Source: Legionella spiritensis (GTDB lineage: Bacteria; Pseudomonadota; Gammaproteobacteria; Legionellales; Legionellaceae). Taken from it: DNA of 64,000 nt. Under the pieces are notes generated by a model. The model was given only the letters and a program-made list of their open reading frames with translations. It had not been told where the DNA came from and made no database searches. The DNA lies in NCBI RefSeq assembly GCF_900186965.1, contig NZ_LT906457.1, forward strand, positions 2,134,501 through 2,198,500. The letters run 5' to 3'. A program made the position numbers and the translations under genes. Below, in pieces: positions 45,540 through 55,942 of the stretch; position 1 is the first letter of the stretch, and each line of letters begins with the position of its first letter.

Positions 45540-45983
45540 ATCAAGAACCAGCAAGATAGCTCCCACACAGATAGCACTATCGGCAATATTAAATATATAC
45601 CAGTGATGGTTTTTATAGTACACGTCGATAAAATCAATCACATGGCCAAGAAAGGCGCGGTCATACAAATTGCCTACGGCCCCGCCTAATATCAGACTCA
45701 CTGCCATAGACTGCAAAATAGCGTCTTTTTTTAACCTGGCGAGCCAGATGATCAGAACCAGACTCATCACCACGCTGAATGCGGCGAAAAACCAGCGATG
45801 CCAGTCGCCCGTTCCGCTTAAAAAACTGAATGCCGCGCCGGTATTATAGGCAAGCGTCAAATTCAACATGGGAAATACCGGCGTAGCCTGATAAGGGACC
45901 AAATACAATTCAGCCAGATATTTGCTAATCTGATCAGCAACCAGTACGGCAAGACTGAGTAAAAACCAGGGCCATTTTCTCAT
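45516..45983 (-). CDS. lspA: Lipoprotein signal peptidase (signal peptidase II)
   Basis: LspA cleaves the signal peptide of diacylglyceryl-modified prolipoproteins in the inner membrane. Four hydrophobic segments are present, with the two catalytic aspartates in [16 protein letters not shown] and FNIADSAI. Length 155 is typical. The start overlaps the stop of ileS by 4 bp, the conserved ribF-ileS-lspA order. The 3' end overlaps the converging aldolase-like gene. Confidence 0.97.
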   Translation of the reverse strand: MRKWPWFLLSLAVLVADQISKYLAELYLVPYQATPVFPMLNLTLAYNTGAAFSFLSGTGDWHRWFFAAFSVVMSLVLIIWLARLKKDAILQSMAVSLILGGAVGNLYDRAFLGHVIDFIDVYYKNHHWYIFNIADSAICVGAILLVLDLCKNPGR

Positions 45984-48778
45984 GCAAACCGCCTGATTTC
46001 ATCGTCACCGCTGATATTATCAACGCATCGCTGGCATAATTCACGATGTTCGGAAATATGCCCCACTTCTTCACGTCTATGCCAGCAGCGGGCACATTTT
46101 TCAAACTCGATCACGTTAATAGTTATAGCAATACCTAATTCCTTGCTTTGAATAGCATCCTTTGGAGCATCCTCAACGGGATGCAAAACAGCGGCCGACG
46201 TTATCAGCAGGAAACGTAATTCCTCGCTATAGGGGCTGAGACGATCCAGTAATGACGATGGTACATACAGATGCACCTCTGCCGCCAGACCGGAGCCAAT
46301 TCGTCCTTGCTGACGCGCCATTTCCAGCGCTTTGTTTACTTCATTACGTACCGCCTGCAATTGTTGCCAGAAATTCGTATCCACATTGTCAATCTTTGGC
46401 CATGCCTCATACCACCGGGTAAGAAATACCGATGCTTCCGATTTAAAAGGAATAGCCTGCCATATTTCTTCCGCGGTAAATGACAAAATCGGCGCCAGCC
46501 AGCGCGTTAAGGCCTGGATAATATGATACATGGCCGTCTGACAGGAGCGTCTGGCTTTGCTGTTTTTTGGAGTGGTGTACTGGCGATCCTTAATGACATC
46601 AAGGTAAAAACTGCCCAAATCCACGGCGCAAAAATTATGTATTTTTTGATAAATCACGTGAAAATGATAATTCTCATACGCCTTCAGAATTTCCTCCTGG
46701 AGTTGCTGGCAACGTTTGATAGCCCAGCGATCCAGCTCCACCATGTCATCCGGCGCAACATGATGTTGTTCCGGTTCAAAATCAAATAAATTGGCCAGTA
46801 AAAAACGAGCGGTGTTGCGGATCCGGCGATATGCGTCGGCATTACGTTTAATGATTTCATCGGAAATACTGACTTCATGCCTGTAATCGGTCGAGGAGAC
46901 CCATAAACGGATAATATCGGCACCATGCTGGCTCACCAGTTTATCCAGAGCGATATAATTGCCTTTGGATTTGGATAGTTTTTTTCCATCGGCATCCACG
47001 GTATAACCGTGGGTCAATACCGTTTTATAAGGAGGTTGACCGTTCATGGCAATGGCCGTTGTTAATGAGGAGTTAAACCAGCCGCGATGTTGATCAGAGC
47101 CTTCAAAATAGATATCCGCAGGATAACCAAGCGCCTCATTTTGTTTAAGAACGGCGTAATGCGACACGCCGGAGTCAAACCAGACGTCCAGAGTATCGGT
47201 AACCTTATCGTAACGATCGGCGTCTTCTCCCAACAATTCGCGAGCATCCAGATCAAACCAGGCGTCAATACCTTTCTGCTCCACCAGTTGAGCGACCTGT
47301 TCGATCAGGGCTTCGGTATCGGGATGCAACGCCCTGCTGACCTTGTCAACGAACAAGGGAATAGGTGTCCCCCAGGCTCTTTGCCTTGATACACACCAGT
47401 CCGGTCTGGTTTCTACCATGTTGGCGATACGAGCCTTACCCCATTCGGGTACCCAGGTCACCTGGTCGATAGACGCGTATATGGCTTGCCGCAGTCCGTT
47501 GGCATCCATGGCAATAAACCATTGCGGCGTGGCCAGAAAAATCATCGGTGTTTTATGGCGCCAGCAATGAGGATAGCTGTGGTTAATGATCTCGCTGCTT
47601 AACAAGGCTCCGCGTTCTTTTAATACCTCTATAACCTTGTCGTTGGCTTTCAACACGTGCAAACCGCCGAATAACGGTACATCATCAGCATAACACCCGT
47701 TTGCCATGACCGGATTAATCAGCGGTAATTGATAGGCTTGTCCAACCTGATAATCGTCCGTACCATGAGCCGGGGCGGTATGTACGCAACCGGTACCCGA
47801 ATCCGTGGTCACGTGCTCGCCGAGAACAATCGGCACGGAGCGTTCATAGAACGGGTGCTGTAACGTTATTTTTTCAAAGCCCGCCCCCTTGCTTTTTCCA
47901 CAACGCCGGTACGTTGCGATACCGTATCGATTCATCGCCGATTCCACCAGTTCCGCAGCAAGCAACAGGTAATTGTCACCGGCATCGACCAGTTCGTAAT
48001 CCAGCTCAGGATGCAGACATACCGCCTCATTGGCGGGTAGTGTCCAGGGCGTCGTTGTCCATATAGGGACAAGCACGGGTTTAATCGGCAAGGTATTTGA
48101 GATGTTTGCCAGAATTTGCGAGGCGTCGCTTGCCTGAAAAGCCACATCAATCGACGGTGAATTTTTATCCTCGTAATCCACTTCCGCCTCGGCCAGCGCA
48201 GAGGCGCAATCGATACACCAGTGTACCGGTTTAAACCCTTGCTGCAAATGACCATTGGCTATGATCTGACCTAACGCGCGGATGATATTGGCTTCATAGG
48301 TGTAATTGAACGTCGCGTAAGGCTTATGCCATTCCCCAAACACGCCCAGCCTTTTAAATTCCTCGCGCTGAATATCAATCTGACTGGCGGCGTAATCGCG
48401 GCATTTCTGGCGAAACTCCGCAGCGCTGACTTTCACTCCGGCTTTCCCCACCTTCTTTTCCACATTCAATTCAATGGGCAACCCATGACAATCCCAACCG
48501 GGAACAAAAGGCGCATCGTATCCGCTTAATGTTTTGGATTTCACAATAATGTCTTTCAGAATTTTATTGAGCGCATGCCCGCAATGGAGATGTCCGTTGG
48601 CATAGGGAGGCCCGTCATGCAGAATAAAACGTTGTTGTCCTTTACGCGCCTGCCGGATTTTTTCATAGATATTACCAGACAGCCAATCCGCCAGCATCGT
48701 GGGTTCACGCTGGGCCAAGCTCGCTTTCATGGGAAAAGCCGTTTCCGGTAAATTCAGGGTTTCTTTGTATTCTGCCAT
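45980..48778 (-). CDS. ileS: Isoleucyl-tRNA synthetase
   Basis: A class I synthetase of 932 residues charging tRNA-Ile, with editing of misactivated valine. The HIGH motif appears in [15 protein letters not shown] and the KMSKS loop as KKLSKSKGN. Other family signatures: [27 protein letters not shown], and the C-terminal zinc site with CARCWH and LCQRCVDN. It sits between ribF and lspA, overlapping lspA by 4 bp and 4 bp after ribF. Confidence 0.98.
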   Translation of the reverse strand: MAEYKETLNLPETAFPMKASLAQREPTMLADWLSGNIYEKIRQARKGQQRFILHDGPPYANGHLHCGHALNKILKDIIVKSKTLSGYDAPFVPGWDCHGLPIELNVEKKVGKAGVKVSAAEFRQKCRDYAASQIDIQREEFKRLGVFGEWHKPYATFNYTYEANIIRALGQIIANGHLQQGFKPVHWCIDCASALAEAEVDYEDKNSPSIDVAFQASDASQILANISNTLPIKPVLVPIWTTTPWTLPANEAVCLHPELDYELVDAGDNYLLLAAELVESAMNRYGIATYRRCGKSKGAGFEKITLQHPFYERSVPIVLGEHVTTDSGTGCVHTAPAHGTDDYQVGQAYQLPLINPVMANGCYADDVPLFGGLHVLKANDKVIEVLKERGALLSSEIINHSYPHCWRHKTPMIFLATPQWFIAMDANGLRQAIYASIDQVTWVPEWGKARIANMVETRPDWCVSRQRAWGTPIPLFVDKVSRALHPDTEALIEQVAQLVEQKGIDAWFDLDARELLGEDADRYDKVTDTLDVWFDSGVSHYAVLKQNEALGYPADIYFEGSDQHRGWFNSSLTTAIAMNGQPPYKTVLTHGYTVDADGKKLSKSKGNYIALDKLVSQHGADIIRLWVSSTDYRHEVSISDEIIKRNADAYRRIRNTARFLLANLFDFEPEQHHVAPDDMVELDRWAIKRCQQLQEEILKAYENYHFHVIYQKIHNFCAVDLGSFYLDVIKDRQYTTPKNSKARRSCQTAMYHIIQALTRWLAPILSFTAEEIWQAIPFKSEASVFLTRWYEAWPKIDNVDTNFWQQLQAVRNEVNKALEMARQQGRIGSGLAAEVHLYVPSSLLDRLSPYSEELRFLLITSAAVLHPVEDAPKDAIQSKELGIAITINVIEFEKCARCWHRREEVGHISEHRELCQRCVDNISGDDEIRRFA

Positions 48779-48782
48779 GCGC

Positions 48783-49739
48783 CTACTCTGTTATCGCGTT
48801 AAGTACCAGACGGCCCGAGACAAATTTTGCTTTGGCCGTCACAACATCGTTATGAATTTGATCAATCAATTCTTCTACGGATGAAAATTTAATCTCATCT
48901 CTTAATTTGTGCAAGAAATAAACTTGTAAAAATTCGCCATACAAATCGCCCTTAAAATCAAACAAGTGAACTTCAAGAACCACCTTGCTGCCATCCACCG
49001 TCGGGCGTGAGCCCAAATTGGCAACCCCATTCACCCGCTCGCCATTTTGACGGATCACCTGCACACAAAAAACCCCTTTCAACGGAATATTGTGCCGCTG
49101 CATCGCCAAATTGGCCGTAGGAATTCCCCATTGCCGGCCTCGTCCCTCTCCTGCCAAAACGCGCCCGCACAAACTAAACAGCCGCCCTAAAAGCACAGAG
49201 GCCTGTTCCAGATTTCCCTGCGCTAACAATTCCCTGATTTTTGTGGAGCTGACCCGCAAATCCCCTACCCTATGATCCGGAAAGGTTTCCACAACGCAAT
49301 GATTATGTTCAGCCTTCTGCGTCAACAGACCCGCATCGCCCCGACGCCCACGGCCAAAACGAAAATCATTACCGACCAGCAAGTAGCGGGCTTGCAGCAG
49401 GGAAAAGAAATACCGCTCGATAAACGCTTCCGGTTCCAGTTCCGCCAGTTGTTTATTGAAACGCAGACAATAAACAAAATCAATTCGATTGCGTTTGAAT
49501 TGCGCCAGTTTTTCACGCAAGGTGGTCAGACGAGCCGGAGCGTTTTCCTGTTGAAAAAACTCGCCGGGCTGCGGTTCAAACAACACCACAACAGCAGGCA
49601 AGGATCGCTTCCTCGCCTCGGCGTAAAGCCTGCCCAGCAACGCTTGATGTCCTGTGTGAACTCCGTCGAAATTCCCGATGGTTACGACCGCTCCGGTCGC
49701 AAACAAGGAAGGATTAAATGAACCGCGTAACAGCTTCAT
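48783..49739 (-). CDS. ribF: Bifunctional riboflavin kinase / FAD synthetase
   Basis: RibF phosphorylates riboflavin to FMN and then adenylylates it to FAD. The N-terminal nucleotidyltransferase has [17 protein letters not shown] and the motif [10 protein letters not shown]. The C-terminal kinase has [11 protein letters not shown] and [11 protein letters not shown]. Length 318 is typical. It is the first gene of ribF-ileS-lspA. Confidence 0.97.
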   Translation of the reverse strand: MKLLRGSFNPSLFATGAVVTIGNFDGVHTGHQALLGRLYAEARKRSLPAVVVLFEPQPGEFFQQENAPARLTTLREKLAQFKRNRIDFVYCLRFNKQLAELEPEAFIERYFFSLLQARYLLVGNDFRFGRGRRGDAGLLTQKAEHNHCVVETFPDHRVGDLRVSSTKIRELLAQGNLEQASVLLGRLFSLCGRVLAGEGRGRQWGIPTANLAMQRHNIPLKGVFCVQVIRQNGERVNGVANLGSRPTVDGSKVVLEVHLFDFKGDLYGEFLQVYFLHKLRDEIKFSSVEELIDQIHNDVVTAKAKFVSGRLVLNAITE

Positions 49740-49833
49740 GCGTATTGATCAGAAATAAAATAGAGATTATAGCGGGTTTCATCACGATTGAAAAACAAGT
49801 ATAGGGCGTCAGGTTCAAAGTGAACACTTAATA

Positions 49834-49862
49834 TTCACAATGACAAATATCATGTATACAAT
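49834..49862 (+). promoter_or_regulatory. Probable sigma-70 promoter
   Basis: TTCACA (49834-49839) and TACAAT (49857-49862) are 17 bp apart, each one base from consensus, 35 bp before the start of the gene at 49897. Confidence 0.5.
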
Positions 49863-49896
49863 GCCCTCACGTCAAACCAGATAAAGGATCCGTGAA

Positions 49897-51300
49897 ATGG
49901 GTAATAACAAAAATCAAGGTTCAATACCACACGAGAAAAATACGGAGAGTCATGATGAACGGATCGATCCGCATACAGCCGGGAAAATAGCAACGAAACT
50001 CACATTAGAAGAAACAGCACGTATTTCCATCACTTCCCATCAAAATTATCTGATATTTCAACCTTTTCTGGCTCAACCACCCCTGGCCGCTGTGGTGCAG
50101 GCATCACCCGATAAATTAGAAAACCTGGTAAAAAAATACTCCCCTAACATCTTATTCGCAAAAGGAGAAATAACTGATCCTTTAAATCAGGTGGTTTATC
50201 ATAACGTTTCAGCCTACCAGCTTATGACTTTTCTTTGCGACGACGATATGCAGGATAAAATAGTGCCGTTAATACCCGAGGACATGATTGACAAGTGTCA
50301 TGAACAGGATTCTGAAATGGATTGCGGCGGTTGTGATTTAATCAAGATGGTTGAGGATCCTGAACAGGTGATACTCAACGGTTTTAAAGCGCTGACTGAG
50401 TTTAGAACAACGTATACGATTACCGTAGCCCAACAAAGTGGCGACTCATCAATCCTGCAGAATGCGACCCTGCCATTACTGGAAAATCCTGACGGGATTA
50501 TTTATTACCACGATAACCAAGGACAGGCGCATTTCTATTACGCGAATCGCCAAACAGAAACCTTACAAAAAATCACACCTCAACCTGAAACACAGGACGA
50601 CAAAAAAGCATTGGAAGCCTTCTCAAAATCCATGGCTGCCATGGAAAATAATAGCGGACGACGTTCCAGTGACGAAGAACATGCGTTGATAAAAAAAACC
50701 ATGGGATATCAGTTGATCCGAAAAGGCGTTCATTACACACGAAACAATATCTCCTATCATGACAGCCAAAACGAATTTCGACTGCTTAACGCCTATCGAA
50801 CCTGTCTTCGTTTGTATGATGACGCGCAAAACGAGGAGCAGAGAAATGCCGCAGACGAGTACTGGCGCGAAAAAGTCGGTAAAGCGCAAGGTGAAGTCAT
50901 GTGGCTATTGCAGCGACTCTGTCAGGACAGGCAGACTTATGTACCGCCAAACCCGCCTTTGGGAGGTTTCACAAGAGGTCTTTCGGGATCCGACAGAATC
51001 GTAATCTATGATATAAAACCAACATCCTGCTTTGGCAAGTCGTTCATGTTAGTTCAAAATGGTCAACCTCACCGGGATTTAGGTTCAAAATACGCCCTAT
51101 GTACCTCAAAGGATCTGTTTAGTTCCAGCGTTTTCTCCAAAACAAGCTACCAGGTACCACTCACTACCAAATACAGGAAAACAACGATCGAACGCGATCT
51201 GGTTTATACCGCTCGTCTGGTTGAGCAGGCCAAGAACGCTCAAGCATTGAAAGTGGAAAAAAAGTTACAAATAGAGTCCATCAATTCCAGACACGGATAG
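49897..51300 (+). CDS. Soluble protein of unknown function, candidate effector
   Basis: I do not recognise this 467-residue protein. It has a hydrophilic start with no signal peptide, a stretch LAAVVQASPDKLENLVKKYS then NVSAYQLMTFL that resembles ankyrin-like helix pairs seen in several Legionella effectors, a small cysteine group (CHEQDSEMDCGGCDL, about residues 132-147), a basic-acidic linker, and a helical C terminus rich in Lys/Glu. AAAGGA lies before the ATG. It is a single gene between ribF and the stress protein, closed by a strong terminator. Effector status is inference. Confidence 0.78.
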   Translation: MGNNKNQGSIPHEKNTESHDERIDPHTAGKIATKLTLEETARISITSHQNYLIFQPFLAQPPLAAVVQASPDKLENLVKKYSPNILFAKGEITDPLNQVVYHNVSAYQLMTFLCDDDMQDKIVPLIPEDMIDKCHEQDSEMDCGGCDLIKMVEDPEQVILNGFKALTEFRTTYTITVAQQSGDSSILQNATLPLLENPDGIIYYHDNQGQAHFYYANRQTETLQKITPQPETQDDKKALEAFSKSMAAMENNSGRRSSDEEHALIKKTMGYQLIRKGVHYTRNNISYHDSQNEFRLLNAYRTCLRLYDDAQNEEQRNAADEYWREKVGKAQGEVMWLLQRLCQDRQTYVPPNPPLGGFTRGLSGSDRIVIYDIKPTSCFGKSFMLVQNGQPHRDLGSKYALCTSKDLFSSSVFSKTSYQVPLTTKYRKTTIERDLVYTARLVEQAKNAQALKVEKKLQIESINSRHG

Positions 51301-51314
51301 TCATGGCAAAGAAA

Positions 51315-51344
51315 AAAGCACCGGTTTTTAATAACCGGTGCTTT
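51315..51344. terminator. Bidirectional rho-independent terminator
   Basis: AAAGCACCGGTT (51315-51326) pairs perfectly with AACCGGTGCTTT (51333-51344) around a 6-nt loop, with A- and T-rich flanks. It separates the gene at 49897 from the converging stress-protein gene. Confidence 0.85.
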
Positions 51345-51348
51345 ACGA

Positions 51349-51789
51349 TTAATCCTTGTCGGAGTCGACATGAGGCCTGACAATAAGGACGTCGCATTCG
51401 GCGCCATGTAAAATGGCATTGGCCGTAGAACCCAGCAACAAGGCCAAACCGTGTTTGCCATGGCTGCCTGTCACTATCAAATCAATTTTTTTCTCCTGGG
51501 CAACCCGTAGAATTTCATTCTTCGTGGAGCCAAACTCAATCATGCAATGCGCATCATCAACGCCCAATTTTTTAGCAAGGGCAGCCAGTTCCTTCTCTGC
51601 TTGCTCCCGTATGGAGACTTCCACTTCGGCAAATCCTGCAAATCCAGGATAGGCATAGGCCGGGATTGGTTCCACCACATGAACAAGCAGCAAATCCGCA
51701 CCGTTCTCATCGGCAATTTTCTTGGCTTTCTCAGCCGCCCTCACGCCCACCTCATCAAAATCGGTGGCAAATAAAACCCTTTTGTACAT
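51349..51789 (-). CDS. Universal stress protein, UspA family
   Basis: A single-domain UspA-fold protein of 146 residues. It begins MYKRVLFATDFDEVGVRAAEKA and carries the ATP-binding type loop GSHGKHGLALLLGSTANAIL followed by CDVLIVRP. Such proteins bind ATP and modulate survival under starvation or redox stress. GGAGAGAG lies before the ATG. Single gene. Confidence 0.93.
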   Translation of the reverse strand: MYKRVLFATDFDEVGVRAAEKAKKIADENGADLLLVHVVEPIPAYAYPGFAGFAEVEVSIREQAEKELAALAKKLGVDDAHCMIEFGSTKNEILRVAQEKKIDLIVTGSHGKHGLALLLGSTANAILHGAECDVLIVRPHVDSDKD

Positions 51790-51912
51790 AACTCTCTCCT
51801 TGACATCAATGTAAACAGCTATAGTGTTAGACTAGCAGAAAACAAGGTAATTTCCCATATCATCAATACCTTGCGACAGGCAAATCTGTACACATTTTCT
51901 TGTAAAAGAACC

Positions 51913-52036
51913 GTAGCCTGCAAGGAGGCCTTCGGCCGTATTGCGGGTTTCATACTCCAATATTGCAGTAGAGGAAAAGGTGAGCGCCCAAGTAAACGTT
52001 ATCCCGCATTTCGGCTTCTCCTTCATGAGGGGCTAC
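51913..52036. repeat. Dispersed palindromic repeat, full single copy
   Basis: It runs from GTAGCCTGCAAGGAGGCC through GAGCGCCCAAGTAAACGT to CTCCTTCATGAGGGGCTAC, in the same orientation as the array units. AGGTTCCGTAAGCAAAAATG follows at 52046, an element that also neighbours other copies. Confidence 0.85.
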
Positions 52037-52106
52037 AGGAAACTATCAGGTTCCGTAAGCAAAAATGGTGCGCCGCCTGAACCCTCGTATTTTGGATTTT
52101 CTCAGG

Positions 52107-52112
52107 TATAAT
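52107..52112 (+). promoter_or_regulatory. -10 box upstream of the TPP riboswitch
   Basis: A perfect TATAAT about 18 bp before the riboswitch aptamer. No good -35 box is seen at normal spacing. Confidence 0.5.
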
Positions 52113-52129
52113 TGTGCATGAATGAAACA

Positions 52130-52205
52130 TAGGGGTGTCTTCACATCATCGTGACGGCTGAGATCATACCCGTTGAACCTGTACGGATCATGCCGGCGTA
52201 GGGAT
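52130..52205 (+). ncRNA. TPP riboswitch (THI element)
   Basis: The aptamer core is clear: AGGGGTGTC, then GGCTGAGATCATACCC, GTTGAACCTGTACGGATCAT, and GCCGGCGTAGGGA. Thiamine diphosphate binding normally lowers expression. The final AGGGA (52200-52204) lies 8 nt before the next ATG and is the only ribosome site for that gene, so ligand binding would hide it directly. There is no room for a separate terminator, so control is probably translational. Confidence 0.93.
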
Positions 52206-52212
52206 TGTTATT

Positions 52213-52806
52213 ATGTTATTAGATATTTCAGGCACTCTGGCCTCTTTGTTAGCTACATGGCTATTTATTCGGATTAATCGAAAAGCCTGGTTGGTGAGTA
52301 TGCTCGCAACCATACTCAACGCATGGTTGTATTGGCAGAAAGGTATTTATGCCGACATGACCCTTGAATCCTTTTATTTTATCAGCACCGGTTATGGGTG
52401 GCTAACATGGCGGAAACCCCATAAAAACCAGCCTGGCGAAATATCCAATCTGACAGGGATGCAATGGATCATACTTGGGTTTGCTGTACTAATTCTTTTT
52501 ACGGCCATAATGTGGGTGTTACAACGATACACATCCTCAAACATAGCAAGCCTTGACGCGTTAACCACATCCTTAAGTCTGGTTGCACAATGGCTTATGT
52601 GTTACAAAATCACGGCTACCTGGATACTATGGTTGATAACAGACGCGATTTACGCCTATCTCTATCTTGTCAAGGAACTGCCGTTTCATGTGGTGTTAAT
52701 GTGTGCTTATTTAGCAATGGCCGCCGCGGGATACCGGATATGGGTTAAGCGACAAAAGCAAATATTATCGCTTACTCCCACAGAACCTTTAACTTACTTC
52801 TCTTAA
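52213..52806 (+). CDS. pnuT: PnuC-family transporter, probable thiamine carrier PnuT
   Basis: A 197-residue membrane protein with about seven hydrophobic segments and the PnuC hallmark tryptophans (YWQKGIYADMTLESFYFISTGYGWLTWRK; WILWLITDAIYAYLYL). PnuC proteins carry nicotinamide riboside; PnuT members carry thiamine and are recognised by an upstream TPP riboswitch, which is present here. So thiamine is the likely substrate. Its 3' end overlaps the converging damX-like gene by 18 bp. Confidence 0.9.
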   Translation: MLLDISGTLASLLATWLFIRINRKAWLVSMLATILNAWLYWQKGIYADMTLESFYFISTGYGWLTWRKPHKNQPGEISNLTGMQWIILGFAVLILFTAIMWVLQRYTSSNIASLDALTTSLSLVAQWLMCYKITATWILWLITDAIYAYLYLVKELPFHVVLMCAYLAMAAAGYRIWVKRQKQILSLTPTEPLTYFS

Positions 52807-54231
52807 ACCCGAGACCGGTCGAATCCAGGGTTTATAACGCATGGCTTCCGGCGGCAATTGTTTTATGGCCGCTTTCGCCTGTTCAAACTGACTGTATTCA
52901 CCGGTTGTCAGCACAAACCATTCCAGACCGCCTCGTTTTGATTTTTTCAATACCACTTGTTCTTTCATACGCGGATGCTTATTGATAAAACGCTCGATAT
53001 CGGTATAGCTTTGGCTTGCCAGCAACTGGATCGTATAGCGTGAGTGTGGTTTGGACGCTGTGGTAACAAGTCGCGGTAATACAGACGGGGCACTTTCCCG
53101 CATTTCCTGCCAATCCAGGGCAATCAGGGAAGAATGTAAAACCGGTTCCGGTTCCGCAGTGCGTTTTGCGATTTCTTTAGGAATAACCAGAACCTTGTCC
53201 ATAATCACCAGATCCTGATCATCCTCGTCGGGCTGAATATCAAACATTTTTTTTAAGGGAGGAGGTTGGACGGCTTGTCTGACCGCTGCCTGATATAGCG
53301 TCGGAATACGACTGACCAGTATTTTATCTTTCTTCACCGTAATTTTATTATTCAAGTTATTTGTCGCAGCAGGACTAGGACTGACTTCCTGAAAAGAGGG
53401 AAACAGCATATCTCTGAACTGCTCCTGATTCTGCCAGAAATAACCTGCCGTTAATCCTGTCAAAGCCACACTGGCCGCTATGGAAAAACGTCGGATGAAT
53501 GATTTGTTTTTCTTATCCTTGTCGTTCGCCCCACTGCCAAAAAAGCTTGCCATGGCATGATTGATTCGGGCGATATCACCGCCTGTCAGTTCATAAAATT
53601 GCTTTAAACGCTTGGGCGTCAATGACTTTTCAAGTCGACCTGTTGAGGGAAGGCGATTTAACAGATATGTTTTGACTTCACTCTCACTCAGGGCGCCAGG
53701 CTCAATGGTATGAATCAAATTTTTAAATTGATCCCTGTTCAATTCATTCAGATCAGCGACCAGAGAATAATCGGCAACCAGACAAAGATGAAAAAAACCG
53801 GAATTACCCTGATTTTTGATAACCTCCAGCACTTCTTTTAAAAAAGAGCCCGGAATGTGTTGCGCATCATCTATAATCACCAGGACATGTGTTTTTCGTT
53901 CGGTAACCTGCTCAATCAACGAATCCAGACAAGGCGCCTTATCGATACGCAGATGAAAGGCATCTGCGATATGGGCAAATAATTCCTCTTTCCGGAAAGG
54001 AGCGAGGGCCGTCACGGCATGTGATTTGATTTCAGCGTTCAGATGGGTGCGCAGTAATTTGACAAAGGAAGTTTTTCCTCCACCCTGCTCCGCGAGAATC
54101 GCCATCATGATGTTGTTAAATAACACCAAATGATTGATAAAATCAATTTTAGACATCCATGAGCCGGGTTTAAACAAAGTTTCCAACTTTGGAATATCTC
54201 TGGTAATGGATGCAGCGCCTCTGTTTGCCAT
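52789..54231 (-). CDS. damX: AAA-type ATPase with SPOR domain, DamX-like
   Basis: The 480-residue protein has a cytoplasmic ATPase domain (Walker A EQGGGKTS near residue 50, Walker B VLVIIDDAQH), one membrane helix near residue 245-265 (FSIAASVALTGLTAGYFW), and a C-terminal periplasmic SPOR domain (YTIQLLASQSYTDIERFI). SPOR binds denuded glycan strands at the septum. DamX is linked to cell division and is encoded just after aroB, as here. The ATPase part is ExeA-like. It starts 3 bp after the aroB stop. Confidence 0.88.
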   Translation of the reverse strand: MANRGAASITRDIPKLETLFKPGSWMSKIDFINHLVLFNNIMMAILAEQGGGKTSFVKLLRTHLNAEIKSHAVTALAPFRKEELFAHIADAFHLRIDKAPCLDSLIEQVTERKTHVLVIIDDAQHIPGSFLKEVLEVIKNQGNSGFFHLCLVADYSLVADLNELNRDQFKNLIHTIEPGALSESEVKTYLLNRLPSTGRLEKSLTPKRLKQFYELTGGDIARINHAMASFFGSGANDKDKKNKSFIRRFSIAASVALTGLTAGYFWQNQEQFRDMLFPSFQEVSPSPAATNNLNNKITVKKDKILVSRIPTLYQAAVRQAVQPPPLKKMFDIQPDEDDQDLVIMDKVLVIPKEIAKRTAEPEPVLHSSLIALDWQEMRESAPSVLPRLVTTASKPHSRYTIQLLASQSYTDIERFINKHPRMKEQVVLKKSKRGGLEWFVLTTGEYSQFEQAKAAIKQLPPEAMRYKPWIRPVSGLREVS

Positions 54232-54234
54232 GAG

Positions 54235-55341
54235 TTATTCTCCTTCAACCGCACGTTGTAATACCGTTTGCAGAACCGTGTCGGTTATCTCGTCATCTAT
54301 ATAACAATGACCAACACCCCGCATGAGTATAAAGCGCAACCTGTTATTCTTTATTTTTTTATCCTGGGCCATTTTTGCACGTAAATCATCCGGATTGATA
54401 TCCTGCGGAATTCGTGCAGGCAGCCCGGCCATCTTCAGCATCTTATCAATCAGGACGACATCGGACCAATCCATCACCCCTGATTCATGCGATAATAACG
54501 CGGCGCAATACAACCCTATCGCCACAGCCTCACCATGCAGCCACCGTTGATAAAGGCTGTGCGTCTCAAGAGCATGGGCAAATGTATGCCCCAGATTCAG
54601 TAACGCCCTCATCCCCGCTTCACGTTCATCGGCCTGGACAATCCTTGCCTTGGCGCGGCAGCATTCGCCAATAATGGCGGCCAGATCCGAATACTGATTA
54701 TGCCCTAGTCCCGCATGCAAAGCATCCTGTAACCGCTCGAAAAATTCGCCGCCCTCCAGCAAACCATATTTGATGACTTCAGCCAACCCGGCACGAAACT
54801 CTCGTAACGGCAGCGTATGGAGTGTATCCAAATCAATAATGACCGCGTCCGGTTGATAAAAACTGCCAATCATATTCTTGCCAAGAACGTGATTGATAGC
54901 GGTTTTCCCACCAATGGAAGCATCCACCTGAGCCAGCAACGTGGTTGGCAATTGAATGTATCTGGCTCCACGCTGGTATGTTGAGGCGACAAATCCGGTA
55001 ATATCACCAACCACTCCGCCACCCAGAGCGATTAGTGTTGTATCCCGGTGATGATGATTGCTTAATAAGCCATCATAAATTTTATAAAGGCTTTGCTGAT
55101 TTTTATACGCCTCCCCATCCTCAAGAATAACGCAGTCGCACTGACAATCGGCAAAAACCTTTTGCACAGCGGATAAATACAATGGCGCAACCGTGTCATT
55201 ACTGACTATCATGACCTGCTTTGAAGTCACGTGGCGGCGCAAAAAATCAGTTTTGGATAACAGGCCGTAACCTATCAAAACAGGATAGGATTTCTCCGGC
55301 AATTGAACCAGCACCTCCTGCGACAAATCAAATTTCGCCAT
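54235..55341 (-). CDS. aroB: 3-dehydroquinate synthase
   Basis: AroB is the second shikimate-pathway enzyme, turning DAHP into 3-dehydroquinate with NAD+ and a metal. Family blocks: [53 protein letters not shown], and the metal ligands in [16 protein letters not shown] and LHGEAVAIG. From ATG 55341 ([10 protein letters not shown]) it has 368 residues and overlaps the aroK end by 14 bp, so coupling is likely. An upstream ATG at 55368 would add nine residues. Confidence 0.97.
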   Translation of the reverse strand: MAKFDLSQEVLVQLPEKSYPVLIGYGLLSKTDFLRRHVTSKQVMIVSNDTVAPLYLSAVQKVFADCQCDCVILEDGEAYKNQQSLYKIYDGLLSNHHHRDTTLIALGGGVVGDITGFVASTYQRGARYIQLPTTLLAQVDASIGGKTAINHVLGKNMIGSFYQPDAVIIDLDTLHTLPLREFRAGLAEVIKYGLLEGGEFFERLQDALHAGLGHNQYSDLAAIIGECCRAKARIVQADEREAGMRALLNLGHTFAHALETHSLYQRWLHGEAVAIGLYCAALLSHESGVMDWSDVVLIDKMLKMAGLPARIPQDINPDDLRAKMAQDKKIKNNRLRFILMRGVGHCYIDDEITDTVLQTVLQRAVEGE

Positions 55342-55855
55342 ATATATATTTAATAATATTGTTAGCAACCGCTTTGACTGTCAATTTATCCGTTTCAAAG
55401 CTTACATCGGCCAATTCTTCATAAAAAGGTTCCCGCTCATCCCGCAACATTTCCAAACGCCCTTCCAGATCATCGGTCTGTAATAAAGGGCGTTTCGTAT
55501 CCCGTTTCGTTCGTTCAAATTGTTGTTGCAGCGAGGTTTTGAGATAAATCACCGTACCACGACCGGCCAGTGCGTTGCGATTTTCAGGAATCATCACAAC
55601 ACCGCCGCCTGTCGCAAGGACAATGTTCGACTTCTGAGTCAGTTCATCGATCACTTTCTGCTCACGCTTGCGAAGGCCTTCTTCTCCTTCCATATCATAA
55701 ATCCAGGAAATATCGGCACCCGCACGCTCTTCAATCACTTCATCGGAATCAAAGAACTCAAGTTTGAGCTCCTTTGCCAAAGTACGGCCTATGGTACTTT
55801 TACCCGCACCCATTGGCCCGATTAAAAATATGTTGCGTACTTTAACTATGCTCAT
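55328..55855 (-). CDS. aroK: Shikimate kinase
   Basis: AroK phosphorylates shikimate with ATP. Walker A is GPMGAGKST, the shikimate site is [30 protein letters not shown], and the glycine block LATGGGVV follows, then RPLLQ in the lid. Length 175 is normal. It follows pilQ and precedes aroB, the conserved pilQ-aroK-aroB-damX order. Confidence 0.97.
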   Translation of the reverse strand: MSIVKVRNIFLIGPMGAGKSTIGRTLAKELKLEFFDSDEVIEERAGADISWIYDMEGEEGLRKREQKVIDELTQKSNIVLATGGGVVMIPENRNALAGRGTVIYLKTSLQQQFERTKRDTKRPLLQTDDLEGRLEMLRDEREPFYEELADVSFETDKLTVKAVANNIIKYIYGEI

Positions 55856-55942
55856 TTTTAATTACATACCTCTTAAGCTGAAACATGAAACACATTCTCC
55901 TTATTTCACGCTTGATTTAACATAGTGCATCAGGGTTCCTAT

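Larger units (their letters stand above)
51790..52212. other. 423-bp non-coding stretch
   Basis: It contains the stress-protein promoter, a full palindromic repeat copy (51913-52036), and the TPP riboswitch with its promoter. No gene is seen. Confidence 0.8.

Noticed and set aside
45980-48778. KLSKS instead of KMSKS in ileS
   Set aside because: A common tolerated variant of this loop; nothing else in the enzyme is unusual.
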